This document shows, in pieces, positions 39,753-50,200 of a DNA stretch of 56,407 nt. The notes under the pieces were generated by a model. It searched no databases and was not told the origin of the DNA. It worked only from the letters and a program-made list of their open reading frames with translations. Within the stretch, counting starts at the first letter, position 1; the number at the start of each line of letters is the position of its first letter. The translations under genes were made by a program, and so were the position numbers. Location of the stretch: positions 1-56,407 of the forward strand of contig NZ_BJNZ01000032.1 in assembly GCF_006539945.1 (NCBI RefSeq). Direction: 5' to 3'. The stretch is from Cellulosimicrobium cellulans (GTDB taxonomy: Bacteria; Actinomycetota; Actinomycetes; Actinomycetales; Cellulomonadaceae).

Positions 39753-40727
39753 TCAGGCGCTCGTGCGGCGGACGACGACGGACGGGAACGTGCGTTCGTC
39801 GTCACGCCGACGGCGGTCCAGCAGAGCGGCCGTCGCGGCGGCCGCGATCCGCTCCACGGGGTGGGTCGCGGTCGTCAGGCCCGGTCCGGCCTGCTCCGCG
39901 AAGGGCTGGTCGTCGAACCCGGTGACGGCGACGTCGTCCGGCACGCGGACGCCGTCCTCCGCGAGCGCGCGCATCGCCCCGACGGCGAGCGTGTCGCTCA
40001 TCGCGACGAGCGCGTCCACGCCGGGCCAGCGCCGGCGCGCCTCGCGGGCCGCCTCCGCGCCCGCGAGGGCCGTGAGGTCGGCGGCCACGACGCGGTGCGG
40101 GACTCCGGCGGCGCGCACGACCGCGTCGTACGCCTCGACGGCCCGTCGCGCGCCGGGGAGCCAGCCCGGCCCGGTGAGCATGACGACGTCCCGCCGCCCG
40201 TCGGCGAGCACGTGCTCGACGAGGGCGGCGATCCCGGCCGCGGCGTCGACGTCGTAGGAGGGCACGCGGCCGTCGGCGGGACCGATCGCCGCCACGCGCG
40301 AGAGCAGCGTGCGCGGCACGCTCGCGAGCACCTCGGCCGAGTAGTCGACGAGGAGCACGCCGCCCACGCCCGGGTCGCGCGCGAGCCGGGCCAGCTCGTC
40401 GCGCGGGTCGCGCCCGAGCCAGCGCAGCGCCACGCCGACGCCCTGGGTGTCGGCCGCGCGGCTGGCCGCCGCGACCACGCGCGCGACGTAGGGGTCGCCC
40501 AGCAGGTCGGCCGACGGCGACCCCACCGCGACCACGATCCGCTCGCCGCGCCCGCTCGCGAGCGACCGCGCACCGGGGTGCGGCACGTACCCGAGCTCCT
40601 CGACGGCGGCGAGGACGGCGCGGCGCGCCGCGTCGGACACGGGACCCGTGCCCCGCACGACGCGCGAGGCCGTGGACCGCGAGACGCGGGCCGCCGCGGC
40701 GACGTCGTCGAGCGTGGTGGGCGGCAT
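39753..40727 (-). CDS. LacI-family transcriptional regulator
   Basis: A 324-residue repressor. The N-terminal helix-turn-helix TLDDVAAAARVSRSTASRVV and hinge helix (YVPHPGARSLASGR) match the family. The periplasmic-binding-protein-like effector domain follows (RIVVAVGSPSADLLGDPYV, VMLTGPGWLPGARRAVEAY, DALVAMSDTLAVGAMRALAE, VAVTGFDDQPFAEQAGPGLT). The ATG has a CCAGGAGA site. No sugar gene is adjacent, so its regulon is elsewhere, apart from likely autoregulation through the operator at 40805-40820. Confidence 0.93.
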   Translation of the reverse strand: MPPTTLDDVAAAARVSRSTASRVVRGTGPVSDAARRAVLAAVEELGYVPHPGARSLASGRGERIVVAVGSPSADLLGDPYVARVVAAASRAADTQGVGVALRWLGRDPRDELARLARDPGVGGVLLVDYSAEVLASVPRTLLSRVAAIGPADGRVPSYDVDAAAGIAALVEHVLADGRRDVVMLTGPGWLPGARRAVEAYDAVVRAAGVPHRVVAADLTALAGAEAAREARRRWPGVDALVAMSDTLAVGAMRALAEDGVRVPDDVAVTGFDDQPFAEQAGPGLTTATHPVERIAAAATAALLDRRRRDDERTFPSVVVRRTSA

Positions 40728-40804
40728 GGCGATCTCCTGGACGAGTCCTGTCGGCGGTGACGGGCGGCGCCCGGAGCACCACGCTATCCCGAGGAAGGCC
40801 GTCG

Positions 40805-40820
40805 GTGGAAGCGTTCCCAC
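40805..40820. promoter_or_regulatory. LacI-type operator
   Basis: GTGGAAGCGTTCCCAC is a near-palindrome with the central CG and flanking TGG/CCA of LacI-family operators. It lies 78 bases upstream of the LacI gene and suggests autorepression. Confidence 0.55.
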
Positions 40821-40863
40821 GGTCGTGTCGAGGCCCGGGTGGACATCGAGCCCGGGTCGCTCC

Positions 40864-41382
40864 TCAGGACCGGCGAGCGGTGGCGACCGCGCCAGGGCTC
40901 GACGTGCGGTCCCGGCGGGCCGCGAGCCGCAGCGCCACCACCGCGAGGCCGGCGCCGAGCAGCGCGCCGATCGAGTTGGAGAGCCAGTCGTTCGTGTCGC
41001 ACGACCGTCCCAGCGCTGGGACCAGCGCCTGGAACACCTCGATGAGTGCGGAAGCGACGACGCCGCCGAGGAGCGCGACGAGCGGCCTGCCCAGCGCGAC
41101 CGCGGCGAGCAGGACCGGCGGCACGAACAGCACGACGTTCGCCAGGAGCTCGACGCGTCCCGGTGTCGGCAGCGACCAGCTCACGGTGCAGACGGCGAAG
41201 AGCTCGCGGTCGACCGGCACGAGGGTCAGCAGCAGCACGGGGACCAGCGAGACGCCGAACAGCACCCACGCGAGCGGACGGCGGCCCGCCAGCCACGCGC
41301 CCACGAGGGGACCCCCGACGACGAGGACGAGAAGGGCGAGCGGCGACATCCAGGGGTGCGCGACGAGGAGCGTGGAGATCAT
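40864..41382 (-). CDS. VanZ-family membrane protein
   Basis: A 172-residue protein with about five helices. The family pattern is visible in TLVPVDRELFAVCTVSW, LLANVVLFVPPVLLAAVALG, and ALIEVFQALVPALGRSCDTNDWLSNSIGALLG (near residues 115-145), with the conserved Glu, Arg and Asp-Trp. VanZ confers low-level teicoplanin resistance in Enterococcus, but most homologues have unknown roles. It is a single gene upstream of the LacI gene on the same strand and divergent from the MBL-fold gene. Confidence 0.88.
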   Translation of the reverse strand: MISTLLVAHPWMSPLALLVLVVGGPLVGAWLAGRRPLAWVLFGVSLVPVLLLTLVPVDRELFAVCTVSWSLPTPGRVELLANVVLFVPPVLLAAVALGRPLVALLGGVVASALIEVFQALVPALGRSCDTNDWLSNSIGALLGAGLAVVALRLAARRDRTSSPGAVATARRS

Positions 41383-41451
41383 GGGGCGCCAGTCTCGCAG
41401 GTCGAGGGGCGCGGGTGACGCGTGTCGGCGGGTCACGGTAGACCTGTGCCC

Positions 41452-42318
41452 ATGACGACGACGCCGTCCCCCGAGTCCCTCGCGCCCGACGCCGCCGCCC
41501 CCGAGGCGTGGTGGATCTGCCGCACGTGCGCGGTCGAGCACGCCGAGCGCCCCGACGTGTGCGCCATCTGCGCCGACGAGCGCCAGTGGGTCCCCGCGAG
41601 CGGGCAGGCGTGGACCACGCTCGCCGAGCTCGCCGCGGCCGGCGAGCGCCTCGTCCTGGAGGAGCTCGAACCCGACCTGTTCGGCCTGTCGAGCGAGCCG
41701 AGCGTGGGCATCGGGCAGCAGGCCAAGATCGTGCGCACCCCGGCGGGCAACCTCCTGTGGGACCCGCCCGGCTACGTGGACGACGACGCCGTCGAGCGGG
41801 TGCGCGCGCTCGGGCCGGTCGTCGCGATCGCCGCGAGCCACCCCCACATGTTCGGCGTCCAGGTCGCGTGGAGCCACGCCCTCGGCGGCGTCCCCGTGCT
41901 CGTCGCCGAGGCGGACGCGCACTGGGTCGCACGGCCCGACCCGGTCATCGAGACCTGGACCGGCGAGCGCGAGGTGCTGCCGGGCGTCGTCCTGTCGCAG
42001 CCGGGCGGGCACTTCCCCGGGAGCGCCGTCGTGCACTGGGCGGCCGGCGCCGAGGGTCGGGGCGTGCTCCTGTCCGGCGACACGATCTTCGCGAACCCCG
42101 ACCGCACGTCCGTGAGCTTCATGCGGTCCTACCCCAACCGCATCCCGCTGTCCGCCGCCGTCGTGCTGCGCGTCGCCGAGCACGTCGCGCAGCGACCGTT
42201 CGATCGGCTCTACAACAACTTCGAGGGCATCGTCCCCGCCGACGCGCGGGACGTCGTGCTCCGCTCCGCGCAGCGGCACGCGGCCTGGGTCCGCGGCGAC
42301 TTCGACCACCTCACCTGA
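41452..42318 (+). CDS. MBL-fold hydrolase with N-terminal zinc ribbon
   Basis: A 288-residue protein. Residues 23-42 form a rubredoxin-like zinc ribbon (WICRTCAVEH and DVCAICADER: two Cys-x2-Cys knuckles). The rest is a metallo-beta-lactamase-like domain: GNLLWDPPG, AIAASHPHMFG with only part of the usual HxHxDH motif, SQPGGHFPGSAVVHW with a metal His, and LLSGDTIFANPD with a metal Asp. The reduced His motif may mean altered metal binding. The substrate is unknown. The ATG at 41452 has little ribosome-site signal. It is divergent from vanZ. Confidence 0.88.
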   Translation: MTTTPSPESLAPDAAAPEAWWICRTCAVEHAERPDVCAICADERQWVPASGQAWTTLAELAAAGERLVLEELEPDLFGLSSEPSVGIGQQAKIVRTPAGNLLWDPPGYVDDDAVERVRALGPVVAIAASHPHMFGVQVAWSHALGGVPVLVAEADAHWVARPDPVIETWTGEREVLPGVVLSQPGGHFPGSAVVHWAAGAEGRGVLLSGDTIFANPDRTSVSFMRSYPNRIPLSAAVVLRVAEHVAQRPFDRLYNNFEGIVPADARDVVLRSAQRHAAWVRGDFDHLT

Positions 42319-42407
42319 CCGGCCCGTCGCCCCGACCGGGCACCGACCCTCGACCCCGGAACCGCAGCAGGCACCTTCGCCCCACCCGCTGTCCGAGCAG
42401 ACCGGAC

Positions 42408-44066
42408 TCAGTCGGTGGTGTCGTGGAGGAGGCCGAGCTCTTCGGCGCGAGCGAGGGCGGCTGCGCGGCGTGAGACGCCGAGCTTTCGGTAGATGCTGCG
42501 GATCTGGGTGCGCACGGTGGCCGGTGAGACGCCGAACTGTGTGGCAGCTCGCTCCGCCGTATCGCCGGCGGCCAGGGCGGTGAGGACTGCCGTCTCTCTC
42601 GGCGTCAGGCGGACGACCTCGACTCCTCGGGGAACGTTCACGCGTCGCAGCTGCCGGTTGAGCAGAGGGTTGGGAACCTTGGCGAGCTCAGCGAGGTGGT
42701 TGAGGTCGTCCGGGTCGGCGGCGAGGAACGGTTTGACGTGGTTGTCGCTGGTGCGCAGCCTGACGGCCTTGCGGAATGCGGTGGCGGCGTGGTGCTTGTT
42801 GCCGGTGCGCAGGTGGGCCACGGCCAGGACCAGGTGCATGCCCATCATGTCCGGCACGGGGATGTGGAGCTGGTGCAGGGCTTGGGCGGTGGCGCGGATG
42901 GCCTCGTGCGGGTGGCCGGCGAGCAGGTGCGCCCAGGCGGCGTGCTGGCGCAAGAACGCGACGTCGGGGTAGGTGTCGACCAGCTGGAGCAGCCGGTTTC
43001 CTTCGGCCGCCTTGAGCAGGAGCTTGGCCTCTGAGCGCAGCACGAGCTGACCGGCCAGGGTGGTGGGGTCGGGTTCGAGCGCGCCGTGGCGCGTGCGGGC
43101 CTCGTCGAGATGGGCCAGGGCGGCGTGCGGGTCGTCGAACAGCGCCGCATGGCTGGAATGGGCGTAGGCGATGAACGGCCACAGCTCCAGGCTCTGGGTC
43201 GCCGGTCCGACGGCGTCCAGGTGCTGCCGAGCCTCGTCGGGGTCGGCTTCCTCGATCGCGACCAGGGCGCGGGCGACGGTGGCCCCGACGGTCGTCAGGT
43301 GTTCGATCCACTGCGGTCCAGCGGCACTGTCGTCGAGTGCAGTGAGCCAGGTGCGGGCAAGGTCGAGGTGCCCTCGGTAGGCGGCGACGAGAGCGAGGTT
43401 GGCCAACGCGTTCGCGCCGGCGTGGTGCGCGTGTGGGGGTGGTCCTGCCTCGAGATGAGCCCGGGTGTAGAGCTTTGCGGCGTGGTCGAGCCGCCCGGCG
43501 AGCATCGCGGTGGTTCCGCGCTCGGCTGACAGCCAGCCGGGTTTGGTCGCGACGTGAGCGGTGGTCCAGGGCAGGGTGTGTCCGCTTCCTGTGAGCACGA
43601 GCTGTTTGTCGACCCACGTGCCCAGACGTTCGGACTCCTCGTATGCCCCGCGCAGGCGTGCCGAGACGACGGCGATCGTGCCGGCGGTGATGAGGTCGCT
43701 CGGGCGGGTGAAGGACGTCAGTCGGGTGGCGTAGGAGCGGCCCTGGGCGGCGAACATGTTCAGGATCTTCCTCAGTTCGCTGTCCCGCTCACCGATCTCG
43801 GCGCGGTGGTGGGCGAGCAACGCCGCGTACAGCAGGCGCGGTCTGTTCTCGAACTCCGTGGCGTCCAGGCCGCGGACCCTTCTCATGATCGGGAGTGCGA
43901 AGCGTCCGGGCAGGTCGTACCAGAGCAGGTCGGACAGGTCCTCGATGTCGTCGAGCGTGCCGGTGGCGATCGTCTCGCGGATCGCCTCATCGCTCACTGA
44001 CGACGTCTCGTCGGGCGGTGGGTTCACCTGATCGATCTTCGCCCAGCGACGCGTGTGAGCGCGCAC
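42408..44066 (-). CDS. LuxR-family regulator with TPR-like sensor region, no ATPase
   Basis: A 552-residue regulator. No Walker A motif is present. Residues 20-470 are helical and repeat-like (TPR-type, for example ANALANLALVAAYRGHLDLA and AHLLAGHPHEAIRATAQALH). The C-terminal LuxR helix-turn-helix is at about 485-545 (RLTPRETAVLTALAAGDTAE, ATQFGVSPATVRTQIRSIYR). A GTG start at 44066 is used; in-frame GTGs near 44027 and 43996 are alternatives. Codon and base use are slightly less GC-extreme than in its neighbours. It is divergent from the giant adhesin across about 165 bases holding a tandem 12-bp repeat, so it is the likely regulator of that surface protein. Confidence 0.88.
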   Translation of the reverse strand: MRAHTRRWAKIDQVNPPPDETSSVSDEAIRETIATGTLDDIEDLSDLLWYDLPGRFALPIMRRVRGLDATEFENRPRLLYAALLAHHRAEIGERDSELRKILNMFAAQGRSYATRLTSFTRPSDLITAGTIAVVSARLRGAYEESERLGTWVDKQLVLTGSGHTLPWTTAHVATKPGWLSAERGTTAMLAGRLDHAAKLYTRAHLEAGPPPHAHHAGANALANLALVAAYRGHLDLARTWLTALDDSAAGPQWIEHLTTVGATVARALVAIEEADPDEARQHLDAVGPATQSLELWPFIAYAHSSHAALFDDPHAALAHLDEARTRHGALEPDPTTLAGQLVLRSEAKLLLKAAEGNRLLQLVDTYPDVAFLRQHAAWAHLLAGHPHEAIRATAQALHQLHIPVPDMMGMHLVLAVAHLRTGNKHHAATAFRKAVRLRTSDNHVKPFLAADPDDLNHLAELAKVPNPLLNRQLRRVNVPRGVEVVRLTPRETAVLTALAAGDTAERAATQFGVSPATVRTQIRSIYRKLGVSRRAAALARAEELGLLHDTTD

Positions 44067-44113
44067 AGGCTCGAGGGTGAATGCCCAGCCATACGGGTGA
44101 AAAGACTCCCGGA

Positions 44114-44137
44114 TTGATGAAGTTGTTGATGAAGTTC
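44114..44137. promoter_or_regulatory. Tandem 12-bp direct repeat between LuxR gene and adhesin
   Basis: TTGATGAAGTTG and TTGATGAAGTTC follow each other directly, differing only at the last base. The surrounding AT-richer patch stands out in this GC-rich window. Such repeats are candidate binding sites for the adjacent LuxR-type regulator. Confidence 0.5.
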
Positions 44138-44231
44138 CATCACTTTCCCGTCACCGATTGCTGCCACCTGGGTCACATGGGGTGTTGACGAGCGCGCGAG
44201 GGGCGTGCGCCACGGAACTGATGGGGAACTC

Positions 44232-47200
44232 ATGCGACCACACTCACGGGGTGCGACAGGCGCTAGCGGCGTCCGTTGGCGCGGGTCTCGTGCCGGGACG
44301 ATGACGGCGCGCCACGCCAGGCCGCGACACCGAAGGAGCACATGGAAGCGCGCCGTTGCCGGTGCCGTCGCGCTCGTGACCGCCGGCACCGGTGTCGCGG
44401 CTTCCACGGCACTTCCGGCTGTGGCGGCGACGGTCTACGAGCTGGAGGGCGCCTGGTCCGTCGGCACGCCCACGACGGTCGCGACGGGCGACGCCGTGTC
44501 GGCGTCCTGGTGGTTCAACCTCAACGACGACGCGGCGGCGCCCGGCAACGCGCCCGTCGACGACGTGACGATCACGGTCACCGGCCAGGGAGCCGTCTTC
44601 GACTCGATCCCGCCGGTGTGCCTCACCGACGGCGTGGACCCCGCCTCGAGCATCTCCGACGACGGTGCGACGCTCGTGTGCAACGTCGGGACGCAGGACG
44701 AGGGCACCGCGTTCGCGCTGACGACCCCGATGCGCGTCACGGCCCAGACGGGCGAGCCGGTGAGCGCCGGCGCGACGGTCGCGGACCAGGAGGCCACGGT
44801 CCCGGACCTCGTCGTGCAGAACGCCTTCTTCCAGGACATCCGCTGGGTCCAGGCGACGACGCAGTCCAGCAACACCGCGACGTACCGGGACATGGTGTTC
44901 AACTGGACCCTGTTCCACGGTACCCACAGCCCCGCGGGCCCCTCGGAGGTCACGTACGCGCTCACGCTGAGCAACACCCTCGGGGCGACGATGCAGCTCG
45001 GTCCCGACGGGTGCCGCGCCTTCACCAGCGGGTCGGCGAGCGGGCACCCGTGGTCCGGCGGCTCGAACGACCCCAGCCAGACGGCACCGTTCGTCGGCAC
45101 GTGCACGCTGACGCGCAACAGCAGCACGTCGTACTCGCTGACGCTCTCGGGCATCGACTACAGCCACACCCAGGCGCCCACCAAGGACTCCACGGGAGCC
45201 AACCTCCCCACGGACCGCGTCGCGGTCGCCTCCGGCCAGGTGCAGATCCGCGTCATGACGGCCTCGACCTCCGGCGGGATCACCCTGACCTCGAACGCCC
45301 CGACGTACACCGCCGTGGACGGGCAGACGTACACGGACGACGCGTCCAACAACTCCGTGAACCGGACGTGGACGGCGGGCTACTGGTCGCACGCCTGGAC
45401 CCCGGCCTACACGGGGCAGAGCGGCAGCTCGTGGTCGGACACGTACCGGGTCGCCGCGGGCACCGAGGTGAGCTCGTTCGCGTCGGTGAACTACCCCAAC
45501 GTCTCGACCCCCAACGCGACCCAGGGCGGCCTGTGCGTCGTGCTGGACACGCAGAACGTCGAGTTCACGGGGGCCACCACCCGGTTCGACAACAACCGGA
45601 CCGGTCCGGAGGCGGGACTGCCCCTCGCGTACTACACGGGCACGTCGGCCCTGCTGAACCCCGACAGCGGGTCGTACCAGCCCAACGACTTCACGTGCAA
45701 CGGCACGACGGGCTGGACCACCACGCGGCCCGCGGACCTGTCGACGATCAAGGCCGTGCGAACCGTCTTCACCCCGACGAACGCGATCAAGGAGCGCCTC
45801 GTGGCGCTGCAGGTCACGCAGCGGGTCAAGGAGACGACGCCGGTCGGCCGCGACGTCTGGACGTGGGGCGCGTACATCAACGCCGTGAACGCGTCGAACG
45901 TGTGGGTCCACCCGAACCGGTCCTCGGACACGGCGGACATGCCCCTCAACGGCACCGCCACTCCTGGCTCGCGCTACGCGTACGCCGCGGGCGGCCGTGA
46001 CGTGCTGCGCGTGATCGGCGTGACCCCGGACGTCACGAAGTCCGTCCTGCCGATCACGGTGGACCCGAGCGGTGAGGCGACGTACACCCTGACCTACTCG
46101 GCGAACGGCACCGGCGCGGTCGCGCCGACCGTCGACGACTACGTGCTCGTCGACACCCTGCCTGCCGGCGCGACGTACGTGGGCGGTTCCGCGAGCCCCG
46201 AACCGGCGGTCACCACGAACGGCAGCGGGCAGCAGGTGCTCACCTGGACGCTGGACGGCGTGGCGACCAACGCCGAGCACTCGCTCTCCTACGTCGTCCG
46301 CTTCCCCGACGACCTCCAGGGCGGCGACCGGCTCGTCAACACGGTCAACGCGGCCGTCGAGGGCGTCACCTCGGACGACGCGACCGCGTCCGTCGTCGTG
46401 AGCGACTCGGGCCTGACGAAGATCATCAAGACCGCGGACCAGGCGTTCATCCCCAACCTCGCCGGCGACGGCGTGGGCACCGGGTCGTGGACCGTCCTCG
46501 TGCGTTCGCAGGACCCGATCGCGCAGTCCTTCGTCGACGTGATCGACATCCTCCCGTACGTGGGTGACGGGCGGGGGACGGCGTTCTCCGGCTCCTACCT
46601 GCTGGACGGGCCCGTGACCTCCTCGATCGGCGGGACGGTCTACTACACGACGGCGGACCCGGCGACGCTGACCGACGACCCGGCCGACGCCGCGAACGGC
46701 TCGGCGGGAAGCGTCGCGGGCAACACGGTGGGCTGGACGACGGAGTACACCCCGGACGCCACGGCGGTGCGCGTCATCACCGGCACGCTCGCGCCGCGGG
46801 GCGAGCTCACGATCTCGGTCCCTGTGGTCACGGACGGCATGGTCGGGGGCGACACGCTCGTGAACCGCTCCCAGGGGCGGGCCGAGAACACGCGGCTGGT
46901 CATGCGGACATCGGCGTCGACCTCGATCGCGAACTACTACTCGGCGTCGCTGAAGAAGTACGTGCAGGACGCCGACGGCGAGTGGCGCGACGCGAACGAC
47001 CCGCTGGACTACCCGCGGTACCGGGTCGGTGACACGGTCCGCTACCGGATCGTGGTGGAGAACACGGGTCAGGGGACGCTGACGAACGTCGCGGTCTCCG
47101 ACGACCTGCAGCCCGAGCTCGGGTCGTTCACGATCGAGTCGCTCGCCCCGGGCGCGACCGAGAGCCACGAGTTCGAGATCGTCCTGACCGAGCCGGTCGC

Positions 47201-50200
47201 GGACTCGGTCGTCAACACGGCGTGCGCGGACGCTGACGTGCCCGCGGACTCCGGTGTCGAGCCCACGATCAACTGCGACCCGGCCGGGTTCGTCGTCGTG
47301 GGCACGCCGACCCACACCAAGGAGATCGTCTCCGCCACCCCTGTGGGTGAGGGGCAGTGGGAGGTCGTGTACGAGGTCGTCGTGTCGAACACGCAGACCC
47401 CCTCGACGACGTACTCCCTGACGGACGCGCTCCACTTCACCGACCAGGCGACGATCGTCTCCGCGACGGTGACGCAGGCGCCCGACGGCGTCGTCCTCGC
47501 CGACCCGGCGTGGGACGGGCAGGGCAACACCCTGATCGCGTCCGACGTGCCGCTGGCCGGGAACGACGACGAGGGCTACGCCCCGCACGTCTACCGCGTC
47601 ACCGTCCTCGCCGACGTGCCGCTGCAGCTCGACGACGCCGGCTCCGGCGCCGACGCCCCGACCGCGTGCCCCGCCGAGGGGTCGGACGCGGACCAGGGGT
47701 TCAACAACACCTCCGGGCTGACCGGCCCCGAGGGGGAGACGGAGGAGGACCAGGCGTGCGCGCCGATCCCGTCGATCGACATCGCGAAGACGGTCTCCGC
47801 CAGCCCGACGCCGAACGGTGACGGGACGTGGACGGTGACCTACGACGTCGTCGCGACGAACGCGGGCGCTGCCGACGGCACCTACGAGGTGACGGACCGG
47901 ATGACGGCCGACGGTGACCTCGAGGTCCGCTCGGGCGCCGTCGTCACGGCCCCGGACGGTGTGACGCCGAACGCGGCGTGGACGGGTCTGGGCGCCGAGG
48001 GCGCCCCGGAGAACGTCATCGCCTCCGGCGTCGTCCTGCCCGCGGGCGGGACGCACACCTACCAGGTCGAGGTCGTGCTGGGGATCGCCGAGGGCGTCGA
48101 GGGTGCGCCGGTGATCACCCCGTGCTCGGCCGAGCCGGGCGCCTCGCCCGGCGGCCTGTCGAACGCGGCCGGGATCGAGCACAACGATCTCACCGACTCC
48201 GACGAGGCGTGCGTGACCATCGCGTACATCGTCGTCGACAAGTCGATCAGCGCGGGCCCGACGCCGAACGGTGACGGCACGTGGACGATCGTCTACGACG
48301 TCGTGGCCGAGAACGTCGGCGGCGAGTCGGGCGAGTACGACGTGTTCGACCGCCTGCACTACGGCGAGGGCATCGAGATCCTCGACGCCGCGATCACCAC
48401 GGCTCCGGACGGCGTCGAGACGAACGCGGGCTGGACGGGCCTGGGTGCCGAGGACTCCGCCCCGGAGAACCTCGTGGCGTCCGGCGTCGAGCTGGCCGCG
48501 GGTGGGACGCACACCTACCAGGTCGAGGTCACCGTCCAGATGGACGAGGCCACGATCGACCCGGTGAACCTGCAGTGCCCGCCGCCCGGCTCGGGCGAGA
48601 ACGGTGGCCTGGCCAACTCCACGAGCCTGGACCACAACGGCATCGTGGCCGAGGACGAGGTGTGCGCCTCCCTGCCGCTGATCGAGGTCGACAAGTCGAT
48701 CTCCGCCGGCCCCACCCCGAACGGTGACGGGACGTGGACCATCACCTACGACCTGGTCGCCACCAACACGGGCCAGGCCGCGGGCGACTACGACGTGGTC
48801 GACCGGCTGCACTACGGCGAGGGCATCGTCGTGGAGTCGGCCGCCATCACCTCGGCACCCGACGGTGTCGAGCCCGAGGCGGGCTGGACCGGTCAAGGAG
48901 CGGCCGGTTCAGCCGACAACCTGGTCGCCTCGGACGTCACGATCGAGGCCGGCGCGACCCACACCTACCAGGTGCAGGTCGTCGTCTCGCTCGACCGCGA
49001 GGTCGTGACGCCGGAGACGCTGCAGTGCCCGGAGCCCGGCTCGGGCGAGAGCGGCGGGCTGGCGAACTCGACCGAGCTCACGCACAACGGTGAGACCCAG
49101 GGCGACGACGTGTGCGCCACCCTGCCGCTGATCGACGTCACCAAGACGGTCTCCGCGGGCCCGACGCCGAACGGTGACGGGACGTGGACGGTGACGTACG
49201 ACGTCGTCGCGACGAACTCCGGTCAGGCCGACGGCGTCTACGACGTCACCGACCGCATGACGGCCGACGGCGACATCACCGTCGTCTCCGGGTCGGTCGT
49301 CTCGACGCCGGAGGGTGTCGAGACGAACGCTTCGTGGACCGGGCTCGGCGCCGTCGGCGCGCCGGAGAACGTCATCGCCACGGGCGTGAACCTGCCCGCC
49401 GGCGAGTCCCACACGTACCAGGTGCAGGTCGTCATCTCGCTCGCCGAGGGCAGCGAGGGCGCACCGGCAGTCACCGACTGCGCCGCGCCCGGCACGGGAG
49501 AGGACGGCGGTCTGTCCAACTCCGCGGGGATCGACCACAACGGGATCCCCGACTCGGACGAGGCGTGCGTGACGATCTCGGCGATCACGGTCGACAAGAC
49601 CATCTCGGCCGGGCCGACGCCGAACGGCGACGGCACGTGGACGATCGTCTACGACATCGTCGCGGAGAACGTCGGCGGTGCGACGGGCGAGTACGACGTG
49701 TTCGACCGCCTGCACTACGGCGAGGGCATCGAGATCCTCGACGCCGCGATCACCACGGCCCCCGACGGCGTGGAGACCAACGCCGACTGGACCGGGCTCG
49801 GGGACGAGACCTCCGCCCCGGAGAACCTCGTCGCGTCCGGCGTCGAGCTGGCCGCGGGCGCGGCGCACACCTACCAGGTCGAGGTCACCGTCCAGATGGA
49901 CGAGGCCACGATCGACCCGGTGAACCTGCAGTGCCCGCCGCCCGGATCGGGCGAGAACGGTGGCCTGGCCAACTCCACCAGCCTGGACCACAACGGCATC
50001 GTGACGGAGGACGAGGTGTGCGCCTCGCTGCCGCTGATCGAGTTCGACAAGTCGATCTCGGCAGGCCCGACGGGCAACGGCGACGGGACGTGGACCATCA
50101 CCTACGACCTGACCGCCACCAACGCCGGTGAGGCTGCTGGCGACTACGACCTGGTCGACCAGCTGCTCTACGGCGAGGGCATCGTCGTGGAGTCCGCCGA

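Noticed and set aside
44244-48896. Very long antisense reading frames opposite the adhesin (44244-48896 and 48909-52094)
   Set aside because: They are the mirror of a GC-rich, repetitive coding strand, show Arg/Val/Gly low complexity, and have no recognisable domains.
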